DNA from: Actinobacteria bacterium HGW-Actinobacteria-6
GTDB lineage: Bacteria > Actinomycetota > Coriobacteriia > Anaerosomatales > Anaerosomataceae
Assembly (NCBI GenBank): GCA_002841295.1
Contig: PHEU01000010.1
Location: 1-64,000, forward strand
Length of the DNA stretch: 64,000 bases
Direction of reading: 5' to 3'
Shown here: piece after piece, positions 50,229 through 60,877 of the stretch
Position numbering within the stretch: the first letter of the stretch is position 1
Layout of the letters: each line of letters begins with the position of its first letter
Made by a program: the position numbers and the translations under genes
Notes under the pieces: model-generated
What the model was told of the DNA's origin: nothing
Databases searched by the model: none
Seen by the model: only the letters and a program-made list of their open reading frames with translations

Positions 50229-52409
50229 GTGGCCGTAGCCCGGATGCTCAAAGTCGTCGCTTTCGTTCACGGCTCAGCCGTCGAGGAAGCCATCGAGCGC
50301 CTCCGTGGCGCCGGTGTCCTTGACATCGTGAGCGACGAGCACGAGCTGCCGGCTCCTGTTGCCATCGCCGAGGAAGAGCGACTCGCTGAGTTTGACGAGT
50401 ACATCGCGAACGCAGAGTTCGTTGTGAGCTTCCTCGGGAAATACCATGAGTCCGACGCGCCGTTTTCGGCGTTCATCAGTGAGAAGATCCATCTGAGCGA
50501 AGGCGAGTTCATCGCGCTGCGCTCAGATGCAGCGTTTGCCACGCTGTATCGGGAATGCGTCGACCTGAGCGACCGGCTTGCCGGGATGGGTCGGCAGCGA
50601 GTACGGCTCACCAGGCTCATTCAGGATCTCGAGCCCTGGCGTGATCTGCATCTGCAGATCAGCGGTTGGAAAGGTACCGAGAACGTTGTGCTGTTCACCG
50701 GCACTGTGCCCGCGAACGAGGGAGATGCGATTCGCCAGCGCCTGCGTGATGCGGTCACCGAGGTCACCATCGAGGAGCTTGGAGCCGTCGGCTCCCGCGC
50801 CGCTTGGGTCGTCATGGCGCATCGTGACACGCTCGATGAGGTGCGCGCGACGCTCAATCTTACGAACTTTGCAGAAGTCGCTTTCCCGGAGCTTTCGGAT
50901 TACCCCGCAGAGGAAATCGCACTCGCCCGCGACGAGATCGACCAGATCGACGCGGACCGAGAGCGCCTCCTCGAGCGAGCCAAGAGCCTCTCGGATGAGC
51001 AGTACTACTATGCCGTATCGCTTGCTGAGTCTCTCGGATCCGCGCGCGATGCGGTCGCCGTACGTGACCAGTTCGGCACCACCGAGCGCACCGTCGTGAT
51101 GGCCGGCTGGGTCTCGGCGCGCAACCGGGCTTCTCTAGAGGATGCGCTGGGGTCGCTCGGCGGGCTTGCGGATCTGACGTTCCGCGAGGCCGGTCCTGAT
51201 GACCGACCCCCGGTGAAGCTCGAGAATCCACGCTGGCTCCAGCCGCTCGAGACGCTCACGGATCTCTATGGTCTGCCCCAGTACGTCGAGATGGACCCGA
51301 CTCCGCTGCTCGCGCCATTCTTCTTGCTCTTCTTCGGCATCTGCATCGGCGACGTCGGCTATGGCCTGATGCTCATCGCTGGTGCGTATCTGATCAAGAA
51401 CCGGCTGGACGTGGCACCCGGCGTCAAGCGCTTCATGGATCTGCTCATGCTTGGCGGAGCAAGTGCAATGATCATCGGGGTCGTCACCGGGTCGTACCTT
51501 GCCATAGACACCGAGCAGCTGCCGCAGTTCCTGCAATCGCTCGCGCTGATCAACCCGATGGATCAACTCACCCAATTCCTGATCATCATGATCGGGCTCG
51601 GAGTCGTTCAGGTCTTCTTTGGGGTGCTCGTCGCGGCATACGATGCCGCGAGACGAGGCGATGCCTCCTCTGCGGTCAATGATCAGCTCTCGACCCTCTT
51701 GCTAGCCGTGATGATCACGGTGGCTGTGGTGGTTCCCGGGGCGGCGTCGTGGGCGATCGTGCTCGGTCTCGGTACTGTGATGCTCATGAAGGGTCACGCG
51801 ATCGAAGCAGCACTTGTGAATGCTGAGTTGCCGACGTGGGAGCGCATGGCCGGGGGCGCCTGGGTCGTGGCGTTCATCGGCTGGCTCACATCGCTCGCAT
51901 TCGGCGGCCCCGCCCTCGTGGGCTGGGCGTTCCTCGGCCTCTCTGCTGTTGGCCTGTTCGCATCCACAGGTGTGCGTCGATCGGTCGTAGCGCTGCTTGG
52001 CGGCGTGTATGCGGTCTATAGCATGACCGGATTCCTGAGCGACATCCTCTCGTACAGCCGCCTCGCGGCGCTTGGTCTCTCCAGCATGCTCGTTGGCAGC
52101 GTATTCAATCTGCTCGCAGGCCTCGTGTGGAGCGGTTCGGCGCCGATGTTCGCCAAGGGCGGTTTCTCGCTTGTAGGCGGCGTGCTCATCGTCGTGATGG
52201 CTTCGCTCATCTTCGTCGTCGGCCATGTCTTCAACGTTGTGATCAACCTGCTGAGCGCGTTCGTACATCCCGCGCGTCTGCAGTTCGTGGAGTTCTTCAG
52301 CAAGTTCTACGAAGGCGGTGGCCGCGGCTATGCGCCGTTCGGCTATCGAACCAAGGCTTTGGTGCTGCACGCACAGGGTGTGCAGCAGGAAGGAGGCACG
52401 GAATCGTGA
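50229..52409 (+). CDS. atpI: V-type ATPase subunit I (a-type)
   Basis: A 726-residue protein. The N-terminal 340 residues are cytoplasmic with two coiled-coil arms. From about 355, after GLPQYVEMDPTPLLAPFFLLFFG, there are seven or eight membrane helices; the Arg in DILSYSRLAALGLS is the essential channel residue. It forms the ion half-channels next to the K ring. GTG 50229 is proposed, ATG 50244 an alternative. The stop overlaps the K start (GTGA). Confidence 0.92.
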   Translation: MAVARMLKVVAFVHGSAVEEAIERLRGAGVLDIVSDEHELPAPVAIAEEERLAEFDEYIANAEFVVSFLGKYHESDAPFSAFISEKIHLSEGEFIALRSDAAFATLYRECVDLSDRLAGMGRQRVRLTRLIQDLEPWRDLHLQISGWKGTENVVLFTGTVPANEGDAIRQRLRDAVTEVTIEELGAVGSRAAWVVMAHRDTLDEVRATLNLTNFAEVAFPELSDYPAEEIALARDEIDQIDADRERLLERAKSLSDEQYYYAVSLAESLGSARDAVAVRDQFGTTERTVVMAGWVSARNRASLEDALGSLGGLADLTFREAGPDDRPPVKLENPRWLQPLETLTDLYGLPQYVEMDPTPLLAPFFLLFFGICIGDVGYGLMLIAGAYLIKNRLDVAPGVKRFMDLLMLGGASAMIIGVVTGSYLAIDTEQLPQFLQSLALINPMDQLTQFLIIMIGLGVVQVFFGVLVAAYDAARRGDASSAVNDQLSTLLLAVMITVAVVVPGAASWAIVLGLGTVMLMKGHAIEAALVNAELPTWERMAGGAWVVAFIGWLTSLAFGGPALVGWAFLGLSAVGLFASTGVRRSVVALLGGVYAVYSMTGFLSDILSYSRLAALGLSSMLVGSVFNLLAGLVWSGSAPMFAKGGFSLVGGVLIVVMASLIFVVGHVFNVVINLLSAFVHPARLQFVEFFSKFYEGGGRGYAPFGYRTKALVLHAQGVQQEGGTES

Positions 52410-52909
52410 AGGACCTCTTCTGGGGTATGGCGGGCGCCGACTGGGCACTGCTGGGAGGCGGCCTGGCCGCAGTCCTCGGCGGCATCGGCTCCGCTATCGG
52501 CATCACCGCGGCGAGCACGACGATCGCGGGCATCGTTTCTGAGGACGGTGAGAAGTTCGGTAAATTGCTGCCGTTGGCTGCAATGCCTGGTACACAGGGA
52601 ATCTACGGCTTCATCGCCGCCGTTCTGGTGATGATCTTCTTCAACTTCTTGGGTGGTGACATCAACATACCGGCGAGCATCGGCTTCAAGATCTTCCTCG
52701 CCTGCATGCCGGTGTCGTTCTTGTGCCTCGCCAGCGGCATCTATCAGGGCCTCACCGCATCGGCCGCTGCAGGCATCGTCGCCCGTCGTAGCGAGGACTC
52801 CGGTAAGGCACTCATCCTGCCGGCGCTCGTTGAGACGTACGCGGTGCTCGCGCTCATCGTGACGATCCTTATGCTCACGGTGCTGCAGGCTGCACTCGCG
52901 AAGATGTAG
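52406..52909 (+). CDS. atpK: V-type ATPase subunit K (membrane rotor proteolipid)
   Basis: A 167-residue duplicated four-helix proteolipid, GTG 52406. The ion-binding Glu is in helix 4 (LPALVETYAVLAL) and the first hairpin has no Glu at the corresponding place, as in the NtpK type. Residues known as the Na+ ligands in Enterococcus hirae NtpK appear in register: Thr and Gln in MPGTQGIYGF, Gln in SGIYQGL, and Glu in VETYA, with the Tyr that contacts the Glu also present. Na+ rather than H+ transport is therefore suggested but not shown. Confidence 0.92.
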   Translation: MKDLFWGMAGADWALLGGGLAAVLGGIGSAIGITAASTTIAGIVSEDGEKFGKLLPLAAMPGTQGIYGFIAAVLVMIFFNFLGGDINIPASIGFKIFLACMPVSFLCLASGIYQGLTASAAAGIVARRSEDSGKALILPALVETYAVLALIVTILMLTVLQAALAKM

Positions 52910-52921
52910 CCGGGAGCTCCT

Positions 52922-53530
52922 GTGGCACTCTCAGACATACTCAACCGCATCGCAAGCGACGCGGCGCACGAAGCGAAGGCGATCATCGAGTCTGCCAATG
53001 ATGAGGCGGAGCGTATCGTCTCGACCGCTGCCGCGCAGGCATCGGACGCCGCCGCTCGCTTTGAGCATGATTGCGCCCGTGAAGCCGAGCGTGATGCCGA
53101 GACGATTCTCGCCGGTGCACGACTCGCTGCGCGAGACGCGGTCGTCAAGGCTCGAGGAGAGCTCGTAGAGCGCGCACTTGTCGCGCTCGAGGAGCGCGTT
53201 GTCGGGCTGTCGGATGGCGAGTACACCGCATTCATCGCGCGGGCTGTGGTCGACGCTGCAAGCGGTGACGAGACCATCCAGGTTGCAGCCGCTGACAGTC
53301 AGAGACTGGTGGAGCTTGAAGCCGCGGTCGGAGCGCTGGCGCATGAGCGTGGGCGCGAGCTTTCTCTGCGGTTCGCGCCTGACTCGGCCCAAATCGCGCA
53401 TGGCGTCGTGCTGCTCGGCGATCGCTCTAGGAATGACCTCTCAGTTGCGGGCCTGATCGAGGCCGAGCGCGAGACGCTTGTCATGAAGCTAGCCTCGGCA
53501 CTGTTCGCTGAAGGGACTGACCTCGCGTGA
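52922..53530 (+). CDS. atpE: V-type ATPase subunit E
   Basis: A 202-residue protein, GTG 52922. The N-terminal 90 residues are a charged coiled coil (EAKAIIESANDEAERIVSTAA) that pairs with subunit H; the rest is the alpha/beta E-subunit head that contacts the catalytic hexamer (ARGELVERALVALEERV, LVELEAAVGAL). Its stop is in GTGA overlap with subunit C. Confidence 0.88.
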   Translation: MALSDILNRIASDAAHEAKAIIESANDEAERIVSTAAAQASDAAARFEHDCAREAERDAETILAGARLAARDAVVKARGELVERALVALEERVVGLSDGEYTAFIARAVVDAASGDETIQVAAADSQRLVELEAAVGALAHERGRELSLRFAPDSAQIAHGVVLLGDRSRNDLSVAGLIEAERETLVMKLASALFAEGTDLA

Positions 53531-54525
53531 GTGTCCCGCTCTATAAGACGGTATACGATTCGATCAGCTATGGGTTCGCGGTCGGTAAGGTCCGCGTTTT
53601 GGAGACGCGCGTCTTCGGCGGTGGCACCTACGAGCGACTCGTTGATGCGCCGAGCTTTGCCGAGCAGAAGAGGATCCTCTCGGACACCGTCTATGGGCGC
53701 TACATCGAGAATGCGGAGACGGCGGATGACGTCGAGACCGGTCTTGAGAGTGCGCTCGACGACTTCTACAAGTTCCTAAACGAGGCGAATCTTCCGGCAC
53801 CGGTCGTACGCTTCTTCCGCGTCCGTTACGACTACGCGAACCTCAAGGCGGTGCTCAAGGCCCGTGCCCTGGGTGCGCCGCTCGACGGAATGCTGGTCGA
53901 TCTTGGCACCGTGCCCGCCGAGGTGGTGAGCGGTCCGGTCGAGCATCTCCCGGAGTTCCTCGCCAAAGTCGTTGCGGGACTCGCCGGCGATGATGAGCAG
54001 GTTGTGAGCGTCGAGCAGATCGATACCGCCGTTGAACACGCCTCATTCACCGACCTGGCCGAGACTGCACGCGTCTCGAAGAGCCGTGCGCTCAAGGAAC
54101 TCGCCCGACTTATGATCGATGTCGTCAACGCTCGTGCGGCTATCCGTGCCCGCCGTCGCGAGCTTCCCGCATCCGATCTGGCCGGGGCGTTCTTCAAGGG
54201 TGGTTCGCTTCATCTCAGCAGGATTGAGAAGGCGTATATCCTGCCGTTTGCCGAGTTCGCCGATGCAATCGCGTCGATGCCCGCGCTCGGTGGGGTCGAG
54301 CCGGAGCTGTTGACCGACCTGGCCTCGCTCGATGTCGTGCTCGACAACCTGATAGCGCGCTTCTTGCGCCGTGCGCGGGCCGTGCAATTCGGGCCCGAGC
54401 CGGTCATCGCGTACGTGATGGCGCGCGAAGCTGAAGTGACCGCAGTTCGGACGCTGCTCATCGGGCGGCTTGCCGGACTTGACCGCGATGCGCTGCGCAG
54501 TCGTCTGCGCGAGCTGTATGTGTAG
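53527..54525 (+). CDS. atpC: V-type ATPase subunit C (d-type)
   Basis: A 332-residue protein, GTG 53527. Features of the C/d subunit include YGFAVGKVRVLETRV near the start, FFRVRYDYANLKAVLKA, and a near C-terminal PEPVIAYVMAREAEV segment with the family's EVTAVRTLLIGRLAGL. It forms the funnel that connects the central stalk to the K ring. Confidence 0.9.
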   Translation: MSVPLYKTVYDSISYGFAVGKVRVLETRVFGGGTYERLVDAPSFAEQKRILSDTVYGRYIENAETADDVETGLESALDDFYKFLNEANLPAPVVRFFRVRYDYANLKAVLKARALGAPLDGMLVDLGTVPAEVVSGPVEHLPEFLAKVVAGLAGDDEQVVSVEQIDTAVEHASFTDLAETARVSKSRALKELARLMIDVVNARAAIRARRRELPASDLAGAFFKGGSLHLSRIEKAYILPFAEFADAIASMPALGGVEPELLTDLASLDVVLDNLIARFLRRARAVQFGPEPVIAYVMAREAEVTAVRTLLIGRLAGLDRDALRSRLRELYV

Positions 54526-54534
54526 GTGATGACG

Positions 54535-54861
54535 ATGGCCAAGATCGCGATAGTCGGGGACTCCACGAGCGTGGCGGGCTTCCGCCCGCTTGGCTTTGCG
54601 ACGTTTCCAGTGGAGCGCGCCGAGGACGCACGTGGACTCTGGCGTGAGCTTTCGGGCGGGGCGTACGGTGTCGTCTTCGTGACGGAGCCTGTGTACTCGG
54701 CGCTTGAAGATCTGATCGTCGAGGTGCTCGACCAGCCTGTGCCCGCCGTGACGATCATCCCGGGAGCGGGAAGTCCCGGCGGCGTTGGCGGAGCAAGAAT
54801 CAATCGCGCTATCGAGCGCGCACTCGGTACCAGCATGTTGATCCGGGAAGAGGAAGAGTAG
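54535..54861 (+). CDS. atpF: V-type ATPase subunit F
   Basis: About 108 residues. AGGTGA (54523-54528) lies 6 nt before ATG 54535, preferred over GTG 54526 and ATG 54529. AKIAIVGDSTSVAGFRPLGF and GVVFVTEPVYSALED fit the subunit F fold, and PAVTIIPGAGSPGGVG is the characteristic loop before the C-terminal helix. It sits in the central rotor with subunit D. The stop is directly adjacent to the ATG of subunit A. Confidence 0.9.
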   Translation: MAKIAIVGDSTSVAGFRPLGFATFPVERAEDARGLWRELSGGAYGVVFVTEPVYSALEDLIVEVLDQPVPAVTIIPGAGSPGGVGGARINRAIERALGTSMLIREEEE

Positions 54862-56669
<1,808 letters not shown>

Positions 56670-56670
<1 letters not shown>

Positions 56671-58082
56671 TGCGCGAGTATATGACCACACGCGACATCG
56701 TTGGACCGCTGCTGCTCATCGAGAGTGTCACGGATGTCACGTACGGCGAACTCGTGGAGCTGGAGTACCCTGATGGCACCAAGAGCCTCGGCAACGTGCT
56801 CGAGGTGAACGGAGACGTCGCGCTCGTGCAGGCGTTCGAGGGTACGCGCGGCTCCAACCCGTCGGGCACCAAGGCGAAGTTCCTCGGGCGCTCACTTGAG
56901 CTTGGCGTGTCGCGTGACATGCTCGGCCGCGTCTTCGACGGCCTTGGCCGTCCGAACGACGGCGGACCCGAGATCATCCCGGACAAGCGCCTCTCGATCT
57001 ATGGCTCGCCAATCAACCCGACGGCGCGCGACTTTCCCGATGACTTCATCCAGACCGGCGTCTCGGCTATCGACGGGCTCAACCCGCTCGTGCGTGGGCA
57101 GAAGCTGCCGATCTTCTCGGGCAGCGGTCTGCCACACAACGAACTCGCGGCGCAGATCGCGCGTCAGGCAGCCGTGCTCGCGCGCAGTGCGCAGGCTGAC
57201 GTGGTCGGCGAGAAGCTTGAAGGCGAATTTGCCGTCGTGTTCGCGGCGATGGGCATCACGTTCGAGGACGCCGACTTCTTCACCCAGGAGTTCCGCACCA
57301 CCTCGGCAATCGAGCGCGCGGTGCTCTTCCTCAACCTCGCCGACGACCCGGCCGTCGAGCGCATCGCAACCCCGCGTATGGCGCTTACCGCTGCCGAGTA
57401 CCTCGCCTACGAGTGCGACATGCACGTGCTCGTCATCCTCACGGACATGACGTACTACTGTGAGGCGCTGCGCGAGGTTTCCGCAGCACGCAAAGAAGTG
57501 CCCGGTCGCCGCGGCTACCCCGGCTACCTGTATACCGACCTCGCCACCATCTACGAGCGTGCTGGCCGAGTGAAGGGCCGTGCTGGCTCCATCACCCAGG
57601 TGCCGATCCTCTCGATGCCTGACGATGACAAGACGCACCCGATTCCGGACCTCACCGGCTACATCACCGAGGGCCAGATCATCCTCGACCGCAACTTGCA
57701 CCGCCGGGGCATCTACCCGCCGGTCGCCGTGCTGCCGTCACTCTCGCGTCTCAAGCAGAAGGGCATCGGCCCGGGCAAGACCCGCGAGGATCACGCCGAC
57801 CTCAGCAACCAGCTCTTTGGCGCGTACGCGCGTGGCCTCCAGGCTAAGGAGCTTGCGGTCATTCTCGGCGAGGCGGCGCTCTCGGACAGCGATAAGGCTT
57901 TCGTGGCATTCGCGGATGCGTTCGAGGATCGCTTCATCCGCCAGGGCAAGCACGAGGAGCGCACCGTCGCCGAGACGCTCGCGCTCGGCTGGGAACTCGT
58001 CTCGTTGCTGCCTCGTTCGGAGATCAAGCGGATCAAGGACGAATACGTCGACAAGTACATGCCCACGGAGACGGAGGCATAG
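56670..58082 (+). CDS. atpB: V-type ATPase subunit B
   Basis: A 470-residue protein. It lacks a Walker A loop but has [18 protein letters not shown] at the equivalent place, as expected for the non-catalytic subunit. Also seen: [46 protein letters not shown] and [12 protein letters not shown] in slightly broken stretches, all typical of B. It alternates with A in the hexamer. Confidence 0.96.
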
Positions 58083-58289
58083 GTGTTCTCCTCGGGAATG
58101 CGTATAGGCATGGCCATCGTTCTCGCGCTGTGTTTCTGCGTGCTGATCGGGTTCAATCTCTTCAGTATGCGGGTCTACGCCAAGACCGGCGCGAAGGACC
58201 TGACCGCGGCGCGCGTCATCCGCATGATCAATGCTGCGCTGCTCGTTGGCGCGCTTGGCCTTGTCGTGTGGGCAATGATGAGGGGATGA
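58083..58289 (+). CDS. Small two-helix membrane protein inside the V-ATPase operon
   Basis: A 68-residue protein from GTG 58083, directly adjacent to the atpB stop and 4 nt before atpD. Two hydrophobic segments, MAIVLALCFCVLIGFNLFSM and MINAALLVGALGLVVWAMM, are joined by a basic loop with YAKTGAKDLTAARVIR. It is not one of the known ATPase subunits that I recognise. Coding position, spacing and lack of an internal promoter imply co-expression. It could be an assembly factor, a ring-associated peptide or an analogue of small proteins such as AtpI/AtpZ in F-ATPase operons; that is speculation. Confidence 0.68.
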   Translation: MFSSGMRIGMAIVLALCFCVLIGFNLFSMRVYAKTGAKDLTAARVIRMINAALLVGALGLVVWAMMRG

Positions 58290-58293
58290 CGCT

Positions 58294-58935
58294 ATGACGA
58301 AGATGCGCGTCAACCCGAACCGCATGGAGCTGCTCAAGCTCAAGCGCCGCGGCGATGTCGCCAAGCGCGGTCACAAGCTGCTCAAGGACAAGTTCGACGA
58401 GCTCCTCAAAGAGTTCATCGCGCGTATATCGGCAAACCGAAAGCTCCGCGCAGAGGTGGAGAGCCGTCTCATCGGCGCATACGGCCTTCTGGCCATCGCA
58501 CGTGCCGAGGCAGGGAAGGCGAACCTCACGCAGGCACTGCTCACGGGCGCGCCTGTGGAGTTGCTTGAGGCGAGCGAGCGACGCGTCATGAGCGTGCGGG
58601 TGCCGGAGTTCGAGCTTGGAGAGGTCCCGGAGCCGGGCGGCTACTCGCTTGCAACGATGCCTGCGGTGCTCGACGGCGCGCTCGAGGCGCTCGCCGAGGT
58701 CGTGCCGATGATGGTCGACCTGGCGCAGCGCGAGAAGGCTATCGAGCTCCTCGCCGGTGAGATCGAGCGCACGCGTCGCCGGGTGAACGCGCTTGAATAT
58801 GTGCTCATGCCGTCGATCAACGAGACCGTCAAGGACATCCAGATGAAGCTCGACGAAGCCGAGCGGGGAAACCTCACGCGGCTCATGAAGGTGAAGGACA
58901 TCATTGCCGCGCAAGAGGCGGCCGGCGAACGATAG
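58294..58935 (+). CDS. atpD: V-type ATPase subunit D (central shaft)
   Basis: A 213-residue protein. The N-terminal MTKMRVNPNRMELLKLKRRG (about the family start) and the long helices, with QREKAIELLAGEIERTRRRVNALEYVLMPS near the C-terminus (here quoted in part), form the coiled-coil axle. The RRVNALEYVLMP segment is the most conserved signature. It is the last gene of the operon. Confidence 0.93.
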   Translation: MTKMRVNPNRMELLKLKRRGDVAKRGHKLLKDKFDELLKEFIARISANRKLRAEVESRLIGAYGLLAIARAEAGKANLTQALLTGAPVELLEASERRVMSVRVPEFELGEVPEPGGYSLATMPAVLDGALEALAEVVPMMVDLAQREKAIELLAGEIERTRRRVNALEYVLMPSINETVKDIQMKLDEAERGNLTRLMKVKDIIAAQEAAGER

Positions 58936-59241
58936 TCGAGCGCAGTGCGTACTCAAGTCCGGGTTCTGATTGCCGATACTCTAGTTGTCAGGATCGACCA
59001 TGTTGGTCCTCGGCACGCGAACCGCGCTCGTTGGATGCCCCTCCGGCTCAGCGCGGGGAGTTCACGCAAGACCCTGACGTTGTGACGACGCCAGGGCCTT
59101 GCTGTTTCTGGGGGCGAAATGCACGTTCGCTGATGAGGCAGCATATGGTAATAATGGCATTGTCCGAGCATCGACCGCATTGGTTGGACTCGGGAGTCGC
59201 TGGCGGTGAGCATCGTTGACCGCAACTGAGGAGGTACGCTG
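58936..59241. other. Intergenic region after the V-ATPase operon
   Basis: About 300 nt with no credible gene. A possible operon terminator lies at 59068-59100: AAG-A-CCCTG pairs with CAGGG-C-CTT around a 15-nt loop, followed by GCTGTTTCTG. A TAATAAT at about 59149-59155 (before the next gene) may be a -10 region, without a convincing -35. Both are low confidence. Confidence 0.35.
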
Positions 59242-60135
59242 ATGTTCTGCCGGTCTTGTGGCAAAGAGAACGCTGACGAAGCGCAATTCTGTACCGGCTG
59301 CGGGGTTCAGCTGCGCGTGCCCGACGTGACCACCCCCGACATGTTCCCCGAGCGAGGGTTCGCTCAGGTGGACGTTCTCGACTCGGCGACCACGCAGGTC
59401 ATGGAGACGGTGACAGCGCCGATGCCTTACGCGCTGCCTCTGCAGGTTGCTGCAGCCTCGCCGCAGAAGCGTTCGATGACCGGGCTCATCGTTGCACTCG
59501 TCATCGTTGGCGTGCTGGTAGTCGGTGGTGGAATCGCGGCAGGCCTGTACTTCATGGGCGCCATCGGCGATGCGCGCGATGCAGTCTCTGCGATCGAAGA
59601 TGGTTACTCGGCGGATATCACGCCTGAGTTGGAGGAATACGAAGCGCCCGCCGCGAGTGTTGAAACATACCCGTCACAAGAGCCTGCGCTGAGCGATGAC
59701 GAGTCCTATGATGCGATTGCCGAGTACTACGTCGCCCTCGGCAACATGAGCGATAGCGTGGGCGTTGCGTACACGGACAAGTACGGCGGAACCGGTTTTG
59801 CCTACGAAGTGTTCAATCCGAGCATTGGCGCCAAGAGTCTCTCCGAGCGCGAGAAGCTGGTCTCCCAGTGTCAGGAGATGCTCGACACGGTCTCCGGTCA
59901 GAAACAGACGCTGGATGAGGTCCAAGTCTCAGTATTGTACGAGTCTCAGAAGACCACGCTGCTTTCTCTCTACGGGCTGCTTGAGCGTCGGGCGCAGGTC
60001 ATGCTTGGCGCGGCGCAGGCTGCGGTGGATGACCCAAGCGAGACGAAGTGGCGACCGATTCTTTCGCCCGCCAGCACCCAGACCCGCGAGCAGTTCGAGG
60101 CCGAGTATCCTCTGGCTGAGCCAGTTCGGCAGTAA
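59242..60135 (+). CDS. Zinc-ribbon membrane protein of unknown function
   Basis: A 297-residue protein; GAGGAGG precedes ATG 59242. The N-terminus MFCRSCGKENADEAQFCTGCG is a zinc_ribbon_2-type knuckle (two CxxC pairs). A Pro/Thr-rich linker leads to one membrane helix (LIVALVIVGVLVVGGGIAAGLYF, residues about 80-102). The C-terminal 190 residues are extracytoplasmic, helical (SEREKLVSQCQEMLDTVSGQK) and without a known motif. This zinc-ribbon/TM architecture is common in Coriobacteriia-type genomes and usually unassigned. The next gene starts after 1 nt. Confidence 0.75.
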   Translation: MFCRSCGKENADEAQFCTGCGVQLRVPDVTTPDMFPERGFAQVDVLDSATTQVMETVTAPMPYALPLQVAAASPQKRSMTGLIVALVIVGVLVVGGGIAAGLYFMGAIGDARDAVSAIEDGYSADITPELEEYEAPAASVETYPSQEPALSDDESYDAIAEYYVALGNMSDSVGVAYTDKYGGTGFAYEVFNPSIGAKSLSEREKLVSQCQEMLDTVSGQKQTLDEVQVSVLYESQKTTLLSLYGLLERRAQVMLGAAQAAVDDPSETKWRPILSPASTQTREQFEAEYPLAEPVRQ

Positions 60136-60136
60136 T

Positions 60137-60862
60137 GTGAGCACCCGCGGACGAGCACTGCTAACGGCTGCGCTTGCGGTGACCTTGCTGGTCGCGCTGT
60201 CCGCTTGCTCGGCTCCGACCACGAGGGCCGTCCGCGTGTCGCCAGCGAAGGCGAACATCCCGGCTGCGGCCGAACGGACCCTCTCGGCACAGCCGGCACC
60301 CACTGGTCGCTCGACCATTATCGCCTGGCAGCCATCACACCAGGCCGACACCGGTGTGGACTGGGATGAGCACGTGATTTGTGGCGATATCGTCGATCGC
60401 GTGATTGCGCTGATGCCCGAGTTCGAGCACGTCAAGGCGTGGGAGACCGGCATGGGTCTCAGCGGCTCAAACGGCTACCGTCCGCAGCCCAAGAACACGG
60501 CCGCGTTTGACTCCGAGCTTCGGCAGGCCAACTCGGCGCCGGCGAGCGTGTTCATTTCGGTGCACAACGACGGCGGCGCCCCGAGCGGCGTCCTCGGCAT
60601 GTGCATGCCCGGAGATGCGAGCAGCCGCGCGCTTGCCGAACGGCTCAAGACCGCGCTTGTCTCGGCCACAGGATTGTCCGATCGCGGGATGCGCGAGGAG
60701 CGGCTCTACAGCCTGGAGTCGGCTCGCAATCATGCCGGCATCCGGTTGCTTCTTGAAATCGGCGACAACAAGGCCGACCGTGGCTTCTTGCTCGACGCGG
60801 CCAATCGGCAGGCCATCGCGCAGGCGCTTGCGGACTCATTGTGTGAGAGCGACTTGCCGTAA
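60137..60862 (+). CDS. Amidase_3-like lipoprotein (N-acetylmuramoyl-L-alanine amidase family)
   Basis: About 241 residues from GTG 60137, one base after the previous stop. The lipoprotein signal ends LVALSAC. The domain then reads PSHQADTG (zinc His), VKAWETG (possible Glu ligand), FISVHNDGG (second His) and LLLEIGDNKADRG (catalytic Glu), corresponding to the Amidase_3 fold. It is short for the family and the metal motifs are somewhat unusual, so activity should be treated as probable. It likely trims stem peptides from glycan strands at the membrane face. Confidence 0.75.
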   Translation: MSTRGRALLTAALAVTLLVALSACSAPTTRAVRVSPAKANIPAAAERTLSAQPAPTGRSTIIAWQPSHQADTGVDWDEHVICGDIVDRVIALMPEFEHVKAWETGMGLSGSNGYRPQPKNTAAFDSELRQANSAPASVFISVHNDGGAPSGVLGMCMPGDASSRALAERLKTALVSATGLSDRGMREERLYSLESARNHAGIRLLLEIGDNKADRGFLLDAANRQAIAQALADSLCESDLP

Positions 60863-60877
60863 GCGCTTCCAGGCGCT

